Part shown: positions 11,701 through 23,100 of the stretch, piece by piece | Position numbering within the stretch: position 1 is the stretch's first letter | Layout: each line of letters opens with the position of its first letter | From: JADGHX01 sp035760965 | GTDB taxonomy: Bacteria > Pseudomonadota > Gammaproteobacteria > Steroidobacterales > Steroidobacteraceae | Direction: 5' to 3' | DNA: 64,000 bases | Assembly (NCBI GenBank): GCA_035760965.1 | Contig: DASTRY010000035.1 | Location: 124,001-188,000, forward strand | Position numbers and translations under genes: made by a program | Notes under the pieces: generated by a model | Told to the model about the DNA's origin: nothing | Databases searched by the model: none | The model's input: only the letters and a program-made list of their open reading frames with translations

Positions 11701-13424
11701 GCGCAGAGATCTTCGCCACCGCGGGAAGCGCAGAGAAGCGCGCATACCTACAGTCGCTCGGCGTGCGCCACGTCTTCAACTCGCGGACCACCGAGTTCGC
11801 GCAGGCCGTGCGCGAGCGAACAGGCGGTCGCGGCGTCGATCTGGTGCTCAACTGCCTTGCCGGCGAATTCATCGAGGCGAGCCTCGCACTGGTCGCACCG
11901 GGCGGACGCTTCCTCGAGATCGGACGCACCGGGATTTGGACTGCCGAGCGCGTGAAGGCGGCCTATCCAGGCATTTCCTATCACACGATCGATCTCAGTC
12001 AGGACTATGCCGCGCGGCCGGATGTCGTGCGCACGATGCTGCTCGAGCTGCTGAGCGCGATGACGAGCGGCGAGCTGCGCGTGCTGCCGATCCGCACATT
12101 CGATGTGAGCGAGACGGACGCCGCGTTCCGCTTCATGGCGCAGGCACGACACATCGGCAAGCTCGTCGTGAGCCAGCCGTGGGTTGCCGAAGCCGGCACC
12201 CCCGTGCGCGCCGACCGGACGTATTGGATCACCGGTGGTCTCTCGGGTCTCGGCCTCGCGGTGGCGCGCTGGCTAGTCGAGCGAGGCGCGCGACACTTGC
12301 TGCTGATGGGCCGCCGCCCGCCGGACGAGGCCACGCGGAAAGTCCTCGACGAGCTCGAGGCGCAAGGTGCGCGTGTCATGGTGGCGCAAGCGGACGTCTC
12401 CGACGAATCTGCGGTGGCGGCCACCTACGCACGGGCGCGGGAAGCGGGATTGCCTCCGTTCGCCGGAGTACTGCACGCCGCCGGTGCTCTCGACAACGCC
12501 GGCATACAGAGCCAGTCCGTCGAGCGCTATGCCAATGTCTTCGCGAGCAAGATCGATGGCGCCTGGCTGCTCGATCGTGTCACCGCGCGCGAGCCGCTCG
12601 ATTTCTTCGTGCTGTTTTCGTCAGCGGCGTCGTTGCTCGGTTCGGCGGGCCAATCGAACCACGCGGCCGGCAATGCGTTTCTCGACGCGCTCGCGCATGC
12701 GCGCCGCGCCGAGGGCAAGCCGGCAATCAGCATTCAGTGGGGAGGTTGGTCGGAAGTCGGCGCGGCTGCCGGCGAGCAGGTCGCGAGTGTGTTGCGCTCG
12801 AAGGGTATCGAGCGGATGTCGCCCGCACGCGGATTGCAAGCGTTCGAGCACGTGCTGCGTAGTGCGCCTGCGGTCATCGGTGTGATCGCGGCGGACTGGT
12901 CGCGCTACGTCGAAGGCGTTCCGCCGAACGCCCGCCCCTATTTCTCACGACTCGTTACAGCTGTCTCACCTGTAGCGAATCGCGCGAGCGCGCAAGTGTC
13001 GGCGGCTGCGCCGGAGCAGAATCTCGTGGATCGCCTGGCGGCGGCGCCCGACAGCAAGCGCCTGAGCTTGTTGCAGGCAGAGGTGCGCAGCAGTGCCATG
13101 AAGGTTCTCGGTCTGCCCGCCACACAGGCGATCGATCTGCGTGCGCCACTCGCCTCGCTCGGTCTCGATTCGCTGATGGCGGTGGAGCTGCGCAACCTGC
13201 TCGGGCGGGCCATCGCACGGCCATTGCCGGCCACATTGCTGTTCGACTACCCCAGCATCGCGGCGATCACGGAGCATCTGGCGAAGCTCCTCGATCTCGT
13301 CACGGAAGTCGCCGTGACGCCGGCACCGGGCGCGATCGTCAGTGAAGGGTTGCTCGAGCGGGTGGAGGGCTTGTCCGAGGACGAGCTCGATCGCTTGCTC
13401 GCCGAGCGGATGCAGGCAGGTTGA
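5721..13424 (+). CDS. Type I PKS, fully reducing methylating module KS-AT-DH-cMT-ER-KR-ACP
   Basis: 2567 aa. Docking helix 1-34; KS from about 35, Cys209 in the variant motif DTGCSGS; AT from about 566 with Ser657 in GHSVGE and malonyl-type HAFH 758-761. DH: His966 in [10 protein letters not shown] (HxxxGxxxxP) and Asp1133 in [10 protein letters not shown]. c[13 protein letters not shown] near 1428 and [13 protein letters not shown] structural half precedes the ER, whose NADPH loop HAGAGGVG is near 1976. Catalytic [10 protein letters not shown] near 2172, LDN in place of LDD near 2257, Ser in LFSSAAS, but GQSNHAAGN with His2314 where the first and other KRs have the catalytic Tyr. ACP Ser2484; C-terminal docking helices ([14 protein letters not shown]). 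The predicted unit is a saturated, alpha-methyl two-carbon extension. Its AT is strikingly close to that of the preceding protein. ATGA overlap with the upstream gene. Confidence 0.95.
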   Translation: MTQPSDPATLSPVKRALLALEEMQSRLHASERRLREPVAVIGIGCRFPGGANDPDSYWSLLRSGRDAIVEVPPDRWDVDAYYDPNPDAPGKMSTRWGGFIDEVDRFDPQLFGISPREALTMDPQQRLLLEVTWEALERAGQNPERLKGTRTGVFVAIATSDYWHTLLHDVDPSRIDAHFATGISHSIASGRISYCLGLQGVCLSIDTGCSGSLLSIHQACASLRTGESQLAIAAGVNLILRPELAITYSKARMMAPDGRCKAFDARANGFVRGEGCGVVILKRLADAQRDGDPILAIIRGTASNQDGASSGLTAPNGAAQEALIRAALADGELHPDAVGYVEAHGTGTSLGDPIEVRALGNIFGSRARSAALRIGSAKTNFGHLESAAGIAGFIKAVLCLMHGEIPPSLHFQTPNPHIAWEDMSVEVAARLQPFPEYDGRRIAGVSSFGFSGTNVHVVLESASETYSQSQPAHPPRAIQLLTLSAKSEAALDHSVRRLSEYLEGPGRELALADVCHTASAGRAHFAHRLAVPVKSRDELIHALRSIESGTPAGVRGQVSGAALPKIAFLFTGQGAQYPGMGRELYESEPVFRDVLDRCAQAMAGELDRPLLDVMWGADSAQLDQTRYTQPALYALEVALASLWRSWGVEPAAVLGHSVGEYAAACVAGAFTVEEGARLVAARGRLMQALPAGGGMLAVQGERAQPEIERALAGVRDVGVAAYNAPGSIVLSGALEALDRIGERLQSAGLRVQRLQVSHAFHSHLLEPMLGEYERLAGEVRHSAPQTRWLSNLTGEVMDWERWSGNIGRYWRMHAREAVKFEACVRTAVRAGAQLFLEVGPHGVLTALGQATVGGEPLGWAVSLRRGRGALEQLLESVAQVYVRGAPLDWERFAAPYRYRKVSLPTYPFQRERYMVDVTPQRARPTAAGAASETSLLGRRIDSPAFDGAVFATEIGPGTAAEFALDHRVFGLPILPGTAYLTLAVEAASRVLESDSVALRDVEIREALAVPESGKREVQVLARNAGNRELRLEIYSRSDGSSPWILHFVARALVEGAVPQPSATAAEPDDRCPDRLDIAMFYSELAATGLEFGPLFRCVSALRCGARDAVGEAALPQALQAEAAHYRIHPVLLDACVQVLAAVSRRDDPEGMFLPVQIGSCRIERPSTPLLDCRAHATLRAGGERDAQVLAADVRVQDSAGNVVATLEGVRLQRAGCETLDRLRSVDLADSLVELRWEAEEADTAGAWATPTALASRVLPGIARLTAESGWEQWTELASELDNVCRAYIGAALDKIGWRAAPHNGADSAALAARLGIKPSLTRCLDRFVTLRGRGPLTAQPNEQLDTLMKRFPAFAAELTLVKRCGPQLADVLTGRRDPLHLLFPDNDSTTLEQLYRDSPSARLFNGIVREAVKAAVSELPAGRPLRALEIGGGTGSTTAHVIDVLPAERTSYLFTDLSPLFAARAAERFAQRGFLRAQPLDIERDPRSQGIEGHFDLIIAANVLHATRDLGETLRHVRELLAPGGLLIGIEVTRPQDWIDITFGLTDGWWRFTDSALRPDYPLITSEQWKKTLSSTGFDEVALLPETSSESGATDLNTVLLARAGAQSLAQGSASSRWLLLADRGGVAEELARLLRAQGASLCLAYAGESYGRRADGAYELDPLRSADFERLLPDVAADMAGPIDRVVHLWSLDESISAPQSLTALRARTMAMTGSALHLTQAMLKASQSTPPALVVVSRGAVAVGDQPVSPLPATLWGWARSVRLEHPELRCASVDLDPGSVRALAENLRASLLRRDDELQIAWRNGISHVARLARANRVARPANARLAVPTGPHKLATRARGVLDALYLEPITRRVPGAGEVEIRVCATGLNFRDVLAALNMYPGDQGPLGSECAGVVTAVGPDVHDVKVGDEVIAIAPGAFATHVITTAKLVVPKPSTLTAVQAASIPNVFLTAHWALNHLGRMKAGERVLIHAGAGGVGLAAIQLAQRAGAEIFATAGSAEKRAYLQSLGVRHVFNSRTTEFAQAVRERTGGRGVDLVLNCLAGEFIEASLALVAPGGRFLEIGRTGIWTAERVKAAYPGISYHTIDLSQDYAARPDVVRTMLLELLSAMTSGELRVLPIRTFDVSETDAAFRFMAQARHIGKLVVSQPWVAEAGTPVRADRTYWITGGLSGLGLAVARWLVERGARHLLLMGRRPPDEATRKVLDELEAQGARVMVAQADVSDESAVAATYARAREAGLPPFAGVLHAAGALDNAGIQSQSVERYANVFASKIDGAWLLDRVTAREPLDFFVLFSSAASLLGSAGQSNHAAGNAFLDALAHARRAEGKPAISIQWGGWSEVGAAAGEQVASVLRSKGIERMSPARGLQAFEHVLRSAPAVIGVIAADWSRYVEGVPPNARPYFSRLVTAVSPVANRASAQVSAAAPEQNLVDRLAAAPDSKRLSLLQAEVRSSAMKVLGLPATQAIDLRAPLASLGLDSLMAVELRNLLGRAIARPLPATLLFDYPSIAAITEHLAKLLDLVTEVAVTPAPGAIVSEGLLERVEGLSEDELDRLLAERMQAG

Positions 13425-13426
13425 TC

Positions 13427-16400
13427 ATGGCATCGCGTGAATTCCTCGACCGCCTGAACAAGCTCTCGCCGAAGCAGCTCGCGCTGCTCGCTCTCGAGCT
13501 GCAGGAGAAAGTGGACCGGCTCGGCAAGCCGGCGGCGCCGCCCATCGCGATCGTCGGCATGTCCTGTCGCTTTCCCGGCGACGCGAGCTCGCCGGAGGCG
13601 TACTGGCAGCTGCTGGCCGCAGGCATCGACGCCATCCGCGAGACACCTGCGGATCGGTGGGACGTCGATGCGCTGTACGACCCCAACCCGGATGCGCAGG
13701 GCAAGATCGCCACGCGCTGGGGCGGCTTCCTGGCCGATGTCACCGGCTTCGACGCGGACTTCTTCGGCATCACGCCGCGCGAAGCGATGAACATGGACCC
13801 GCAGCAGCGTCTCGTGCTGGAAGTGGCATGGGAAGCGCTCGAGCGCGCAGGCTACGCGCCGGATGGACTCGAGCGCACGCGCACCGGCGTGTTCCTCGGC
13901 CTCTGCAACACCGACTACTTCCAGGTCAACGGCAACGATCCGAACAGCATCACTGCGTATCTCGCCTCGGGTGCGGCGGGGAGTGTTGCTTCGGGACGGC
14001 TCTCGTATCTGCTGGGTCTACAGGGGCCGAGTATCTCCATCGACACAGCGTGCTCGTCGTCGCTGATCGCAATCCACCTCGCGTGCCAGAGCCTGCGCGC
14101 AGGTGAGTGCACGATGGCGGTGGCGGGCGGCGTGAACGTGATCTTGCGACCCGAAGTGTCCATGGCGCTGTCGCGCGCGCACATGATGGCGCCGGACGGG
14201 CGCTGCAAGGCATTCGACTCCCGCGCCGATGGCTTCGTGCGCGCTGAAGGATGCGGGTTGCTCGTTCTGAAGCCGCTTGCCGATGCGCAGGCGGCAGGCG
14301 ACACGATTCTCGCAGTGATTCGCGGCAGCGCTGCGAATCAGGACGGGCGCTCCAGCGGCATCACCGCGCCGAATGGCCCGTCGCAGGAAGCCGTCATTCG
14401 CGATGCGCTCGCGATGGCCGGACTCAAGCCTGCGGACATCGGCTATGTCGAAGCGCACGGCACGGGGACGTCTCTCGGCGATCCGATCGAGATCCAGGCG
14501 CTCGGCGCGGCACTCGGTGAGGGCCGCGCGGCCGATGCGCCGCTGCTCGTCGGCTCCGTGAAGACCAATATCGGCCATCTCGAGTCGGCGGCCGGTGTTG
14601 CGGGCCTCATGAAGGTGGTGCTGTCGCTGCGGAATCGGACGATTCCGCCTCACTTGCACCTCCGCGAGCGCAACCCGCACGTGGATTGGTCGCGATTGAA
14701 CGTCGCGATTCCAACGAGCGTGACGCCCTGGCCGACATACGCCCGCACGCTCGCCGGCGTCAGCTCGTTCGGATTCAGCGGGACGAATGCACATGTCATC
14801 CTCGAAGAGGCGCCGGCGCAGCCCGAGTCGGACAAGAGCGCGCCCGGTCCGTTCGTGCTGCCGCTTTCCGCGAAGAACGAAACTGCGCTCAAGCAGCTGG
14901 CGCAGCGGTATGCCGCGCACCTGCAAGAACATCCGAACGAAAATCTCGCCGATGTGTGCTACACGGCGGCGGTAGGCCGTGCGCATTTCGACCATCGCCT
15001 CGCGGTTGTCGGTGCCGATCGTGCGGCGCTCGTCGAGCGGCTCAATCGAGTCGCCAGCGATGAAGACTCCGCCGGCGTCGTACGCGGACACGCGGCGGCG
15101 GCTCCAGATGTCGCGTTTCTGTTCACGGGGCAGGGATCGCAGTACGTAGGAATGGGGCGCGAGCTGTATGCCACCGAACCCGTGTTCCGCCGCGTCATCC
15201 TCGAGTGCGAGCAGGCGCTCACGGGGTTGCTACCGAAGCCGCTGACCGCGCTCCTGTTCGAAAGCGATCGTGCAGAGCTCGAACAGACCGCGCATCTGCA
15301 GCCGGCGCTGTTCGCGCTCGAAGTGGCGCTCGCCGCGCTCTGGAAGTCTTGGGGCATCACACCGTCGATCGTCACGGGCCACAGCTTGGGTGAGCTCAGC
15401 GCGGCCTGCGTAGCCGGTGTGTTCGACGTGGCGACGGGCGCGAAGCTCGTCGCGATGCGCGGCCGCCTGATGCAGGCCGTGCGCGGGCAGGGCCGCATGG
15501 CGGCCGTGATGGCAGACGAGGCAACGGTGCGTCGTGCCATCGCCTCGCGCGCGCGCGAGGTGGCGATTGCGGCGATCAACGGGCCTACGCAGCTCGTGAT
15601 CTCCGGTTACGCCGCCGCGATCGGCGAAGTCGCTCGTGAGCTGGATGCGGCCGGCGTGCGCGTGCGGATGCTCGATGTCTCGCACGCGTTCCACTCGCCG
15701 CAGATGGACGCGATGCTCGCAGAGTTCGAGACGGAAGCGCGCCGCTTCACCTATCGCGAGCCGCGGATCGACATCGTCTCGAACGTCACGGGGAATCTGT
15801 GGGGCGCGACGGAGATCGCGGACCCCGCCGCCTACTGGCGGCGCCACGTGCGCGCGACCGTCGAGTTCGCACGCGGCATGAGCACGGTTGCGGCGCACGG
15901 CTGCCGCGTCTTCATCGAGATCGGCCCGAATCCGGTTCTGCTAGGTATGGGTCGTCAGTGCATCGCTGCCGAAGACGCGCAGTGGCTGCCGTCTCTCAAG
16001 CACGATCGAGGCGAGCGTGAGCAGATCATCGACACGCTTGCGCGACTGTACAGCGTGGGCGTGCGCATCGATTGGCAGGGCGTGTACGCTTCGGACAAGC
16101 GTCGCCGTGTAGTGTTGCCCACCTATCCGTTCCAGCCGCGACGATTCTGGACGAGCTCGTCCAGCGCGACGCGAGCGTCGCGTCCCGCCGTTCTGGATTC
16201 GGATAGCGTGCACCCGCTGGGCGGCGCGCGATTGGATACCGCTGTGGCGACGTTCGAGATCGGCCTGGATCTCGAGCGCCTGCCATATCTCGCCGACCAT
16301 CGCATCGGCGGGCGGATCGTGGCGCCGGGCGCGTTGCTGCTCGAAGCGACGCGGACCACCGCGGCCCGGTTCTTCGAGAGCGAAGACGCGCGCGTCGAGG

Positions 16401-19400
16401 ACGTGCGCTTCAGAGAGATGCTCGTCGTACCGGAGTCCGGTCAGTGCCGCGTGCATATCTCCTTCGTGCGCGGCACTGACGGCACGGTCCACTTCCAGAT
16501 TCATTCGCGGCCCACCGACTCGCCGAAGGCGGAGTGGACGCACCACGTCGAGGGTCGCGTCGCGCCGATGACCGGCTCGTCCGCCGCGGAATCGACGTTT
16601 GCGGAAACGCGTCGCCGCTGCACTGACGCGCTGAACGTCGATGAGTTCTACGCCCAGCTTCCGGCGAAGGGCATCGAGTTCGGGCCGGCGTTCCGCGGCA
16701 TCAGCGAGCTCCTCGCCGGACCGGGCGTCGTGGTGGCGCGGGCAACGCTGCCGCAGGCGAGCGGACACCAAGGCTCCACGTGCGCGCCGTATCACATTCA
16801 TCCGGCGCTGCTCGATGCGGCATTTCAGGTGATGGGCGCAGCTGTCGTTCGCAGTGGCCGGCGCGAGACGTTCATGCAGGTGGGGCTCGGTGCGCTCAAC
16901 CTTACGAAGACCGCACCCACGGAGTTGTGGGTGGTCGCACATCTTCGAGACGACCCGACGAGCGATGAGCTGAGCGGCGACATTCAGCTGTACGACAGCG
17001 CCGGTACGTCGCTGGGCACGTTGGATGGCGTCGTTCTCAAGGTCGTACCGGCGGCGCTTCTCGGTAACGCGGGTAATGTGCCGCATCCCGACTGGCTGTA
17101 CGAAGTCGTGTGGCGTGAGGCTTCGACCGCGGCCGCCGCAGATCTGCCAACGCTCGCGGAGAAGCTGCGTGCATCGCTGGCGCCGCTGTCAACCCGCTAC
17201 GGTCTTGTCGACTACGACACGCTGTCGCCGCAGATCGACTCCGTCGGCGCGCTATTCGTCGCACGTGCGCTCGAGCAACTTGGCGTCACGCTCGAGCCCG
17301 GCGCGACCGTCACGGCGGAAAGCATGCGTGCCAAGGCACGCGTGTTACCGGCATTCGGCCGTTTGTTCGATCGCATGCTGCAGATTCTCGCGGAAGAAGG
17401 TGTCTTGCGAGTGCAAGGCGCGGGCTCGTGGACAGTGCTGTCGCGTTTGCCCGCAGGCGATCCGGCCGCGCGGTGCCGACGGCTCCTCGAGGCGCATCGC
17501 TCCTATGATGCCGAGCTGACGTTGCTGGCACGGTGCGGTGAGCATCTCGCGCAGGTCCTGCAAGGCAATCAGGACCCGCTGCAGCTTCTCTTCCCCGGCG
17601 GTGATACCGCCGTCCTCGAAGGGCTCTACCGAGACTCACCGAGCGCGCACGTCTTCAACTCGCTGGCGCGGGACGCTGTGGCAGATCTTGTCGCCCGGTC
17701 GGGCGGGGCACCGCTGCGTGTTCTCGAAATCGGGGCAGGCACGGGTGCGACCACTCAGTACGTGCTGCAGGTGCTGCCACCCGAGACGGAGTATGTGTTC
17801 ACGGACCTGTCGCCGCATCTCGTCTCGCGTGCGCAGCGCGCCTTCGCGAATCGTCCGAACGTCGTCTGCAAGGTCTTCGATGTCGACGACAAATCGCCGC
17901 TGGAGCAAGGCTTCGTACCGCAGACGTTCGACATCGTGGTTGCGGCCAATGTCCTGCACGCCACACGGTACCTCGCACGCACCGTCGGCCGAGTCGTGGA
18001 GTTGCTGAAGCCGGGCGGCACGCTCGTACTGCTCGAAGGCACGCGCAAGCTGCGCTGGGTCGACCTGACGTTCGGCATGACGGAAGGCTGGTGGCGCTTC
18101 GCCGATCACGACCTGCGACCGAATCACGCGTTGCTGCAGCCGGCGCAGTGGGCGTCGCTGCTCGGCAAGTGCGGATTCGCGGAGGTCGAGAGCATCCCGA
18201 CCGGAGTCGAAGCCGCAGGGCAAGCGCTCATCGTGGCGCGCGTGCCCGATCTGACGAAGTCCGATGCGTCCGTCGAAGGAAAAGGCCGCTGGATCGTCTG
18301 CGCCGAGACACTCGCCCAAGGACGCGCTCTCGCGGCCGAATGTGCCGCGCGGAGCATTCAGTGCGTCGTCGTCTCACGCACGGCCCGTGAGGTGCCGGCC
18401 AACGTAGACGAGTACGTCTTGCGCGGCACGGACGCTGCGGATTTGAGCGAGATATGGGATCGGGTCATGGGCGCCCGCACGCCGCGCGTGTCGGCCGTGA
18501 TCTTCGTCGCCGCCACCGTGCGTGCGAGCGAAGACCCGGCATCCGTCGTCCTGCGAGACGGCATGGCCGCGACCGCTTGGCTCCGCCAACTGGCGCGGAC
18601 CGAGCGGGCGCCCGCACTTTGGATCGCCACCTGCGGCGCGCAGCCGGTTAACGGCACTGCACCGATGAACATCGAGCAGGCCGCGCTTTGGGGTTGGGCC
18701 CGGGTCGCCGCGCTCGAGCATCCGGATGTGTTCGGCGGCGTGATCGACTTCGATGCGGCTCGCGAGACGGACCGCGCGGCTGCGCTGCTCGATGCCATCG
18801 AGGGCGAGGGTGCGGAGGATCAAATCGGATGGCGCGACGGGCGGCGCTTCGTCGCGCGTCTCGCGCGTGCTTCGATTGGGAAAACGCAGGGCTTCGAGTG
18901 GCGCCCCGATCGCAGCTATCTCGTGACCGGATGGATGGGCGGACTCGGTCTCCTGCTGGTGCAATGGCTCGCAGACCGCGGTGTGCGCCATCTCGTGCTC
19001 GTGGGACGTCGCGCGTTGCCGCAGGTCTCCGAGGCGACGGACGTGATCGTCGCTCTCCAAGAGCACGGCGTGAACACGACCATCGTGCAGGCGGACGTTG
19101 CCGACGAGGCGGCGATGACCGCTCTGTTCGCGCGCTTCGGGCAGGACGTGGCCCCGCTCGCCGGCGTCTTCCATGTGGCAGCGAATCTGAGCTCGCACAC
19201 GCTCGACGCGCTCGACGAGGCGGCATATCGGGCCACGGTGGCACCGAAAGTCGGCGGCGCGTGGCTGTTGCATCGGCTCACCGAGAAGCTGGCGCTCGAT
19301 TGCTTCGTGCTGTTCTCGTCCACGACGGCGCTGCTCGGCGCGCAAGGGCTCGCTCACTACGCGGCAGCCAATACGGCATTGGATTCCCTCGCCCATCTGC

Positions 19401-20134
19401 GCACGGCGGCGGGCCTGCCCGCGTTGTCGGTGAACTGGGGCACGTGGGAGCGGATGCGCCGCGCCTCCGCACAAGAGCAGGCGTTCTACGAAAGCGCGGG
19501 CCTGAAGCCGATGCCGGCGGGCGACGCGCTGGATCTGCTCGAGATTGCACTGGGCGCGGCTCGCTCGCAGCTCGCGGTGGCCGCCATCGACTGGGACGTT
19601 CTCAAGCCGGTCTACGAAGCCCGCCGGCCGCGGCCTTTCCAGCGCGAGGTGTCCGCGTGGCGAGCCGCAATGCCGGCCGCGCGCACCGCGACACCCGCCA
19701 AGACCAGCAAGACCTGGCGGCTGGAGGACATCCCGGCTTCCGAGCGCTCGGACAAGCTCGCAGAGCTCGTCCGCATCGAAGTGGCTCGGGTCATCGGGCT
19801 CTCCGACCCGTCGGAAGTCGATTTGCTGCGCGGGCTCTTCGAGATGGGAATGGATTCGCTGATGGCCGTCGAGCTGCGTGCCAATCTCGAGAAGCGCGCC
19901 GGGCGGCCGCTGCCCTCGACGTTGACGTTCAACTATCCGAACGTGACCGCGCTGGCCGGTTACTTCGAAAAGGTGCTGTTCGCAGCACCTGCAGCGCCCG
20001 CGGTGCCTGCGGCGGCTTCGGCGCAGGCGGCACCTGCGGCGGCGCCCCCGCCGGTGACAGCGGATACCTCGCGTGAGGATCTCTCCGAGGAGCACCTCGA
20101 GCGCCTGCTGGCGGAGAAACTGAAAACACTATGA
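13427..20134 (+). CDS. Type I PKS module KS-AT-DH-cMT-KR-ACP
   Basis: 2235 aa from ATG 13427, two bases after the upstream stop; a TTG two codons earlier (13421) is less likely. N-terminal helix ASREFLDRLNKLSPKQLAL differs from the SPVKRALL type of its two predecessors. KS Cys209 (DTACSSS); AT Ser653 in GHSLGE, malonyl-type HAFH at 753. DH His958 in HRIGGRIVAP and Asp1130 in HPALLDAAFQ. cMT LEIGAGTGATT near 1433, with FGMTEGWWRF. KR has TGWMGGLG at 1834-1841 (Trp-Met in place of Gly-Leu), no LDD motif (AANLSSHTLD), and intact Tyr1978 in GLAHYAAAN, like the LAHYAAAN group of cyanobacterial and myxobacterial KRs. ACP Ser2144 ([11 protein letters not shown]). An Ala/Pro-rich tether precedes the docking helices (LSEEHLERLLAEKL). 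The predicted unit is an alpha-methyl, alpha,beta-unsaturated extension from malonyl-CoA plus SAM. Confidence 0.95.
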   Translation: MASREFLDRLNKLSPKQLALLALELQEKVDRLGKPAAPPIAIVGMSCRFPGDASSPEAYWQLLAAGIDAIRETPADRWDVDALYDPNPDAQGKIATRWGGFLADVTGFDADFFGITPREAMNMDPQQRLVLEVAWEALERAGYAPDGLERTRTGVFLGLCNTDYFQVNGNDPNSITAYLASGAAGSVASGRLSYLLGLQGPSISIDTACSSSLIAIHLACQSLRAGECTMAVAGGVNVILRPEVSMALSRAHMMAPDGRCKAFDSRADGFVRAEGCGLLVLKPLADAQAAGDTILAVIRGSAANQDGRSSGITAPNGPSQEAVIRDALAMAGLKPADIGYVEAHGTGTSLGDPIEIQALGAALGEGRAADAPLLVGSVKTNIGHLESAAGVAGLMKVVLSLRNRTIPPHLHLRERNPHVDWSRLNVAIPTSVTPWPTYARTLAGVSSFGFSGTNAHVILEEAPAQPESDKSAPGPFVLPLSAKNETALKQLAQRYAAHLQEHPNENLADVCYTAAVGRAHFDHRLAVVGADRAALVERLNRVASDEDSAGVVRGHAAAAPDVAFLFTGQGSQYVGMGRELYATEPVFRRVILECEQALTGLLPKPLTALLFESDRAELEQTAHLQPALFALEVALAALWKSWGITPSIVTGHSLGELSAACVAGVFDVATGAKLVAMRGRLMQAVRGQGRMAAVMADEATVRRAIASRAREVAIAAINGPTQLVISGYAAAIGEVARELDAAGVRVRMLDVSHAFHSPQMDAMLAEFETEARRFTYREPRIDIVSNVTGNLWGATEIADPAAYWRRHVRATVEFARGMSTVAAHGCRVFIEIGPNPVLLGMGRQCIAAEDAQWLPSLKHDRGEREQIIDTLARLYSVGVRIDWQGVYASDKRRRVVLPTYPFQPRRFWTSSSSATRASRPAVLDSDSVHPLGGARLDTAVATFEIGLDLERLPYLADHRIGGRIVAPGALLLEATRTTAARFFESEDARVEDVRFREMLVVPESGQCRVHISFVRGTDGTVHFQIHSRPTDSPKAEWTHHVEGRVAPMTGSSAAESTFAETRRRCTDALNVDEFYAQLPAKGIEFGPAFRGISELLAGPGVVVARATLPQASGHQGSTCAPYHIHPALLDAAFQVMGAAVVRSGRRETFMQVGLGALNLTKTAPTELWVVAHLRDDPTSDELSGDIQLYDSAGTSLGTLDGVVLKVVPAALLGNAGNVPHPDWLYEVVWREASTAAAADLPTLAEKLRASLAPLSTRYGLVDYDTLSPQIDSVGALFVARALEQLGVTLEPGATVTAESMRAKARVLPAFGRLFDRMLQILAEEGVLRVQGAGSWTVLSRLPAGDPAARCRRLLEAHRSYDAELTLLARCGEHLAQVLQGNQDPLQLLFPGGDTAVLEGLYRDSPSAHVFNSLARDAVADLVARSGGAPLRVLEIGAGTGATTQYVLQVLPPETEYVFTDLSPHLVSRAQRAFANRPNVVCKVFDVDDKSPLEQGFVPQTFDIVVAANVLHATRYLARTVGRVVELLKPGGTLVLLEGTRKLRWVDLTFGMTEGWWRFADHDLRPNHALLQPAQWASLLGKCGFAEVESIPTGVEAAGQALIVARVPDLTKSDASVEGKGRWIVCAETLAQGRALAAECAARSIQCVVVSRTAREVPANVDEYVLRGTDAADLSEIWDRVMGARTPRVSAVIFVAATVRASEDPASVVLRDGMAATAWLRQLARTERAPALWIATCGAQPVNGTAPMNIEQAALWGWARVAALEHPDVFGGVIDFDAARETDRAAALLDAIEGEGAEDQIGWRDGRRFVARLARASIGKTQGFEWRPDRSYLVTGWMGGLGLLLVQWLADRGVRHLVLVGRRALPQVSEATDVIVALQEHGVNTTIVQADVADEAAMTALFARFGQDVAPLAGVFHVAANLSSHTLDALDEAAYRATVAPKVGGAWLLHRLTEKLALDCFVLFSSTTALLGAQGLAHYAAANTALDSLAHLRTAAGLPALSVNWGTWERMRRASAQEQAFYESAGLKPMPAGDALDLLEIALGAARSQLAVAAIDWDVLKPVYEARRPRPFQREVSAWRAAMPAARTATPAKTSKTWRLEDIPASERSDKLAELVRIEVARVIGLSDPSEVDLLRGLFEMGMDSLMAVELRANLEKRAGRPLPSTLTFNYPNVTALAGYFEKVLFAAPAAPAVPAAASAQAAPAAAPPPVTADTSREDLSEEHLERLLAEKLKTL

Positions 20135-20160
20135 ATGCCTATGTCGAGACGCTCCCATGA
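20131..20160 (+). CDS. Nine-residue minicistron bridging two PKS genes
   Basis: ATG at 20131 overlaps the stop of the upstream PKS (ATGA), and its own stop at 20158-20160 overlaps the ATG of the next PKS at 20157 (again ATGA). It would encode MNAYVETLP. This is the only PKS/NRPS junction in the operon with a gap of more than two bases, and the tiny frame fills it exactly. It could carry ribosomes across by re-initiation. It could also be chance, since no strong ribosome binding site is evident and no function of the peptide is implied. Confidence 0.35.
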   Translation: MNAYVETLP

Positions 20161-23100
20161 ACCAGCGACGTGATCTGCTGCAGGAATCGCTTGCTGCCAT
20201 CGAGCGGCTCGAAGCGCGGCTCGCGGCGAGCGAAAGCGCGCGGCACGAGCCGATCGCGATCATCGGTGCCGGGTGCCGCTATCCGGGCGGCGTCGATTCG
20301 CCCGAGGCGCTCTGGCGCGTGTTCCGGGAAGGCGTCGATGCAGTGACCGAAGTGCCCGCCGAAAGGTGGGACGCCGATGCGTACTACGATCCGGACCCGA
20401 AGGCGCCGGGCAAGATGATCACGAAGTGGGGCGGCTTTCTGCCTCACGTCGATCTCTTCGATGCACGCTTCTTCGGCATCTCGCCGCGTGAAGCCGCAAC
20501 CATGGACCCGCAGCAGCGCCTGCTGCTCGAGGCGGCTCACGAGGCGCTCGAAAGCGCCGGTTGCGCGCCGGATCGTCTCGTCGGCAGCCGCACGGGCGTC
20601 TTCGTCGGCATCACGACGAGCGACTACGGCCAGCGCATGCGCCTCGGCGGCAGCGAGAGCTCGGACGTGTATTCCGCGACGGGAACCGCGCTCAACGCGG
20701 CGGCGGGTCGCATCTCGTTCGTGTTCGGCTTTCAGGGACCCTGTGTCGCAGTCGATACGGCGTGCTCCTCGTCGCTCGTAGCGATACATCTCGCGTGTCA
20801 GAGCTTGCGCACGGGAGACAGCGACCTGGCGCTGGCAGGGGGCGTGAATCTCGTGCTCGCGCCGGACCTCATGGTCTTGTTCTCGAAGTGGGGCATGATG
20901 GCGCCGGATGGTCGCTGCAAGACCTTCGATGCGCGGGCGGACGGCTTCGTACGCAGCGAGGGTTGCGCCATCATCGCGCTGAAGCGCCTCTCGAATGCGC
21001 TCGCGGACAAGGACCCCGTGCTGGCCGTGATCCGCGGCTCCGCGGTCAATTCCGACGGCCGCAGCAGCGGGCTCACCGTGCCGAACGGACCCGCGCAGGA
21101 GGCGGTGATCCGCACCGCGCTGAGGAACGCGCGGCTCACTCCCGCCGATATCGACTACGTGGAAGCGCATGGCACGGGGACCTCGCTGGGCGATCCCATC
21201 GAGGTCGAGGCACTCGGCGCCGTGATGGCCGAGGGCAGACCCGCCGACAGGCCGCTCCTGATCGGGGCCGCGAAGACGAACCTCGGACACGCGGAAGCCG
21301 CTTCGGGCGTCGCCGGGCTGCTGAAGGTGGTCCTGTCGTTGCGGCACGAGGCGATTCCACCGAATCTGCATTTCTCGCGGCCGAGCCCGGCGATTCCGTG
21401 GGCGACGTTGCCCATCAAAGTGCCGACGACACTCACCTCCTGGCCGCGCGGCGCGAAGCCGCGCCGTGCAGGCGTGAGCGCATTTGGGTTCAGCGGCACG
21501 AACGCGCACGCCATCCTCGAGGAGTCTCCGGTCCCACTTCCTGTGGGTGAGCCGGCTACCGCGGGCGCACCTGGACGCCCGCTGGTGTTGCCGTTATCTG
21601 CCCGCACCGATGCCGCCTTGCGCGCACTCGCAACGAATTGGGCGGCACGACTGGCCGACTCGCCGCAGCCGGCATTTGCGGATGTGTGCTACACGGCGGC
21701 AGTGGGTCGCTCACACTATCCGGTTCGGCTGGCGGTGAGAGCGAGCTCCGTGCAGGCGGCGCGCACCGCGCTGACCGAATGGCTCGACAAAGGTCAGGCG
21801 GAGGATGTGATCGCGGGCGGACATCGCAGCGGTGCCGGTCCACGCATCGCCTTCCTGTTCACCGGGCAAGGCTCGCAGTATGCAGGGATGGGACGCGCGC
21901 TCTATCGCAGCGAGCGTGTGGTCCGCGACGCGCTCGATCGCTGCGCGGCGGCGATGTCCGCGCATCTTCCGCGGCCGTTGCTCGATGTGATGTTCGCCAC
22001 TCAGGAGGAGTCGACGGATATCCACCTCACCGGTTTCACGCAGCCGGCGCTGTTTGCACTCGAGTACGCGCTTGCCGAGCTGTGGAAGAGCTGGGGCGTC
22101 ACGCCCCACGTCGTGCTCGGACACAGCGTCGGTGAGTACGCCGCGGCCTGCGTCGCCGGCGTCATGTCGCTGGAAGAGGCCGCGTCTCTCATCGCCGTAC
22201 GCGGCAAGCTGATGCAGGCACTGCCTTCGGGCGGTGCGATGGCCGCCGTTTTCGCTCCTCACGAGCGCGTCGCGCCGGAGCTGGCCGCCGCCGGCGGTTG
22301 GGTCTCCATCGCCGCGATGAATTCGCCCGAGCAGGTCGTGCTCTCCGGCCGCCGTGCCGAGCTCGACGCCGTGCTGGGCCGGCTGGCTGCGGCCGGAATC
22401 CAGAGCCAGTCACTCGTGGTGTCGCACGCGTTTCATTCGGCGCTGCTCGATCCGATGCTCGACGATCTCGAGAACGCCGCGCGCCGCATCGCCTTCCGCG
22501 CTCCGCAGATCACGCTCATTTCGAATTTGACTGGCGCGGCGGCGACGGCCGACACCTTCAACGCGCGCTACTGGCGCCGCCATGCGCGCGAGCCGGTGCG
22601 TTTCGCGGATTCGGCGCGCGCCGCGCTCGCCCTCGGCTGCGACGTGTTCGTCGAGATCGGGCCGGCGCCGACGCTGATCCAGATGGTCGAACGGCTGCGC
22701 CCCGAGGGCGACATCGCGTTCGTACCGTCGTTGCGGCGGGTGCCGGACGAAGCGGGCGAGATGGCGCGCGCGCTCGGCGCGCTGTACGTGCGCGGCGCGC
22801 GCATCGCGTGGACGAATCTGGACTGGCCGGAGAACGCCCGGCGCATCCCGCTGCCGACCTATCCGTTTCAGCGCGAGCGTCACTGGGTCGAAGTGACTCA
22901 GCAGCCGGTATCGCGAGATCCGGGTCGCCATCCGCTGCTCGGTAGTCCGGTCGTCGATGGCGGCGAAGCCGGCGTGCGCGTCTGGGAAGGGGCCGTCGAT
23001 CTCGCGTCGTTCCCGTATCTGGTCGATCACCGCGTACAGGGGCGCATCATCGTTCCGGCGACGGCCTATCTCGAAATGGTCGTCGCGGCGGCGACGGAGG

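Noticed and set aside
13421..13426. TTG start for the fourth PKS protein
   Set aside because: ATG 13427 is two codons later, directly after the upstream stop, and removes nothing from the docking helix.
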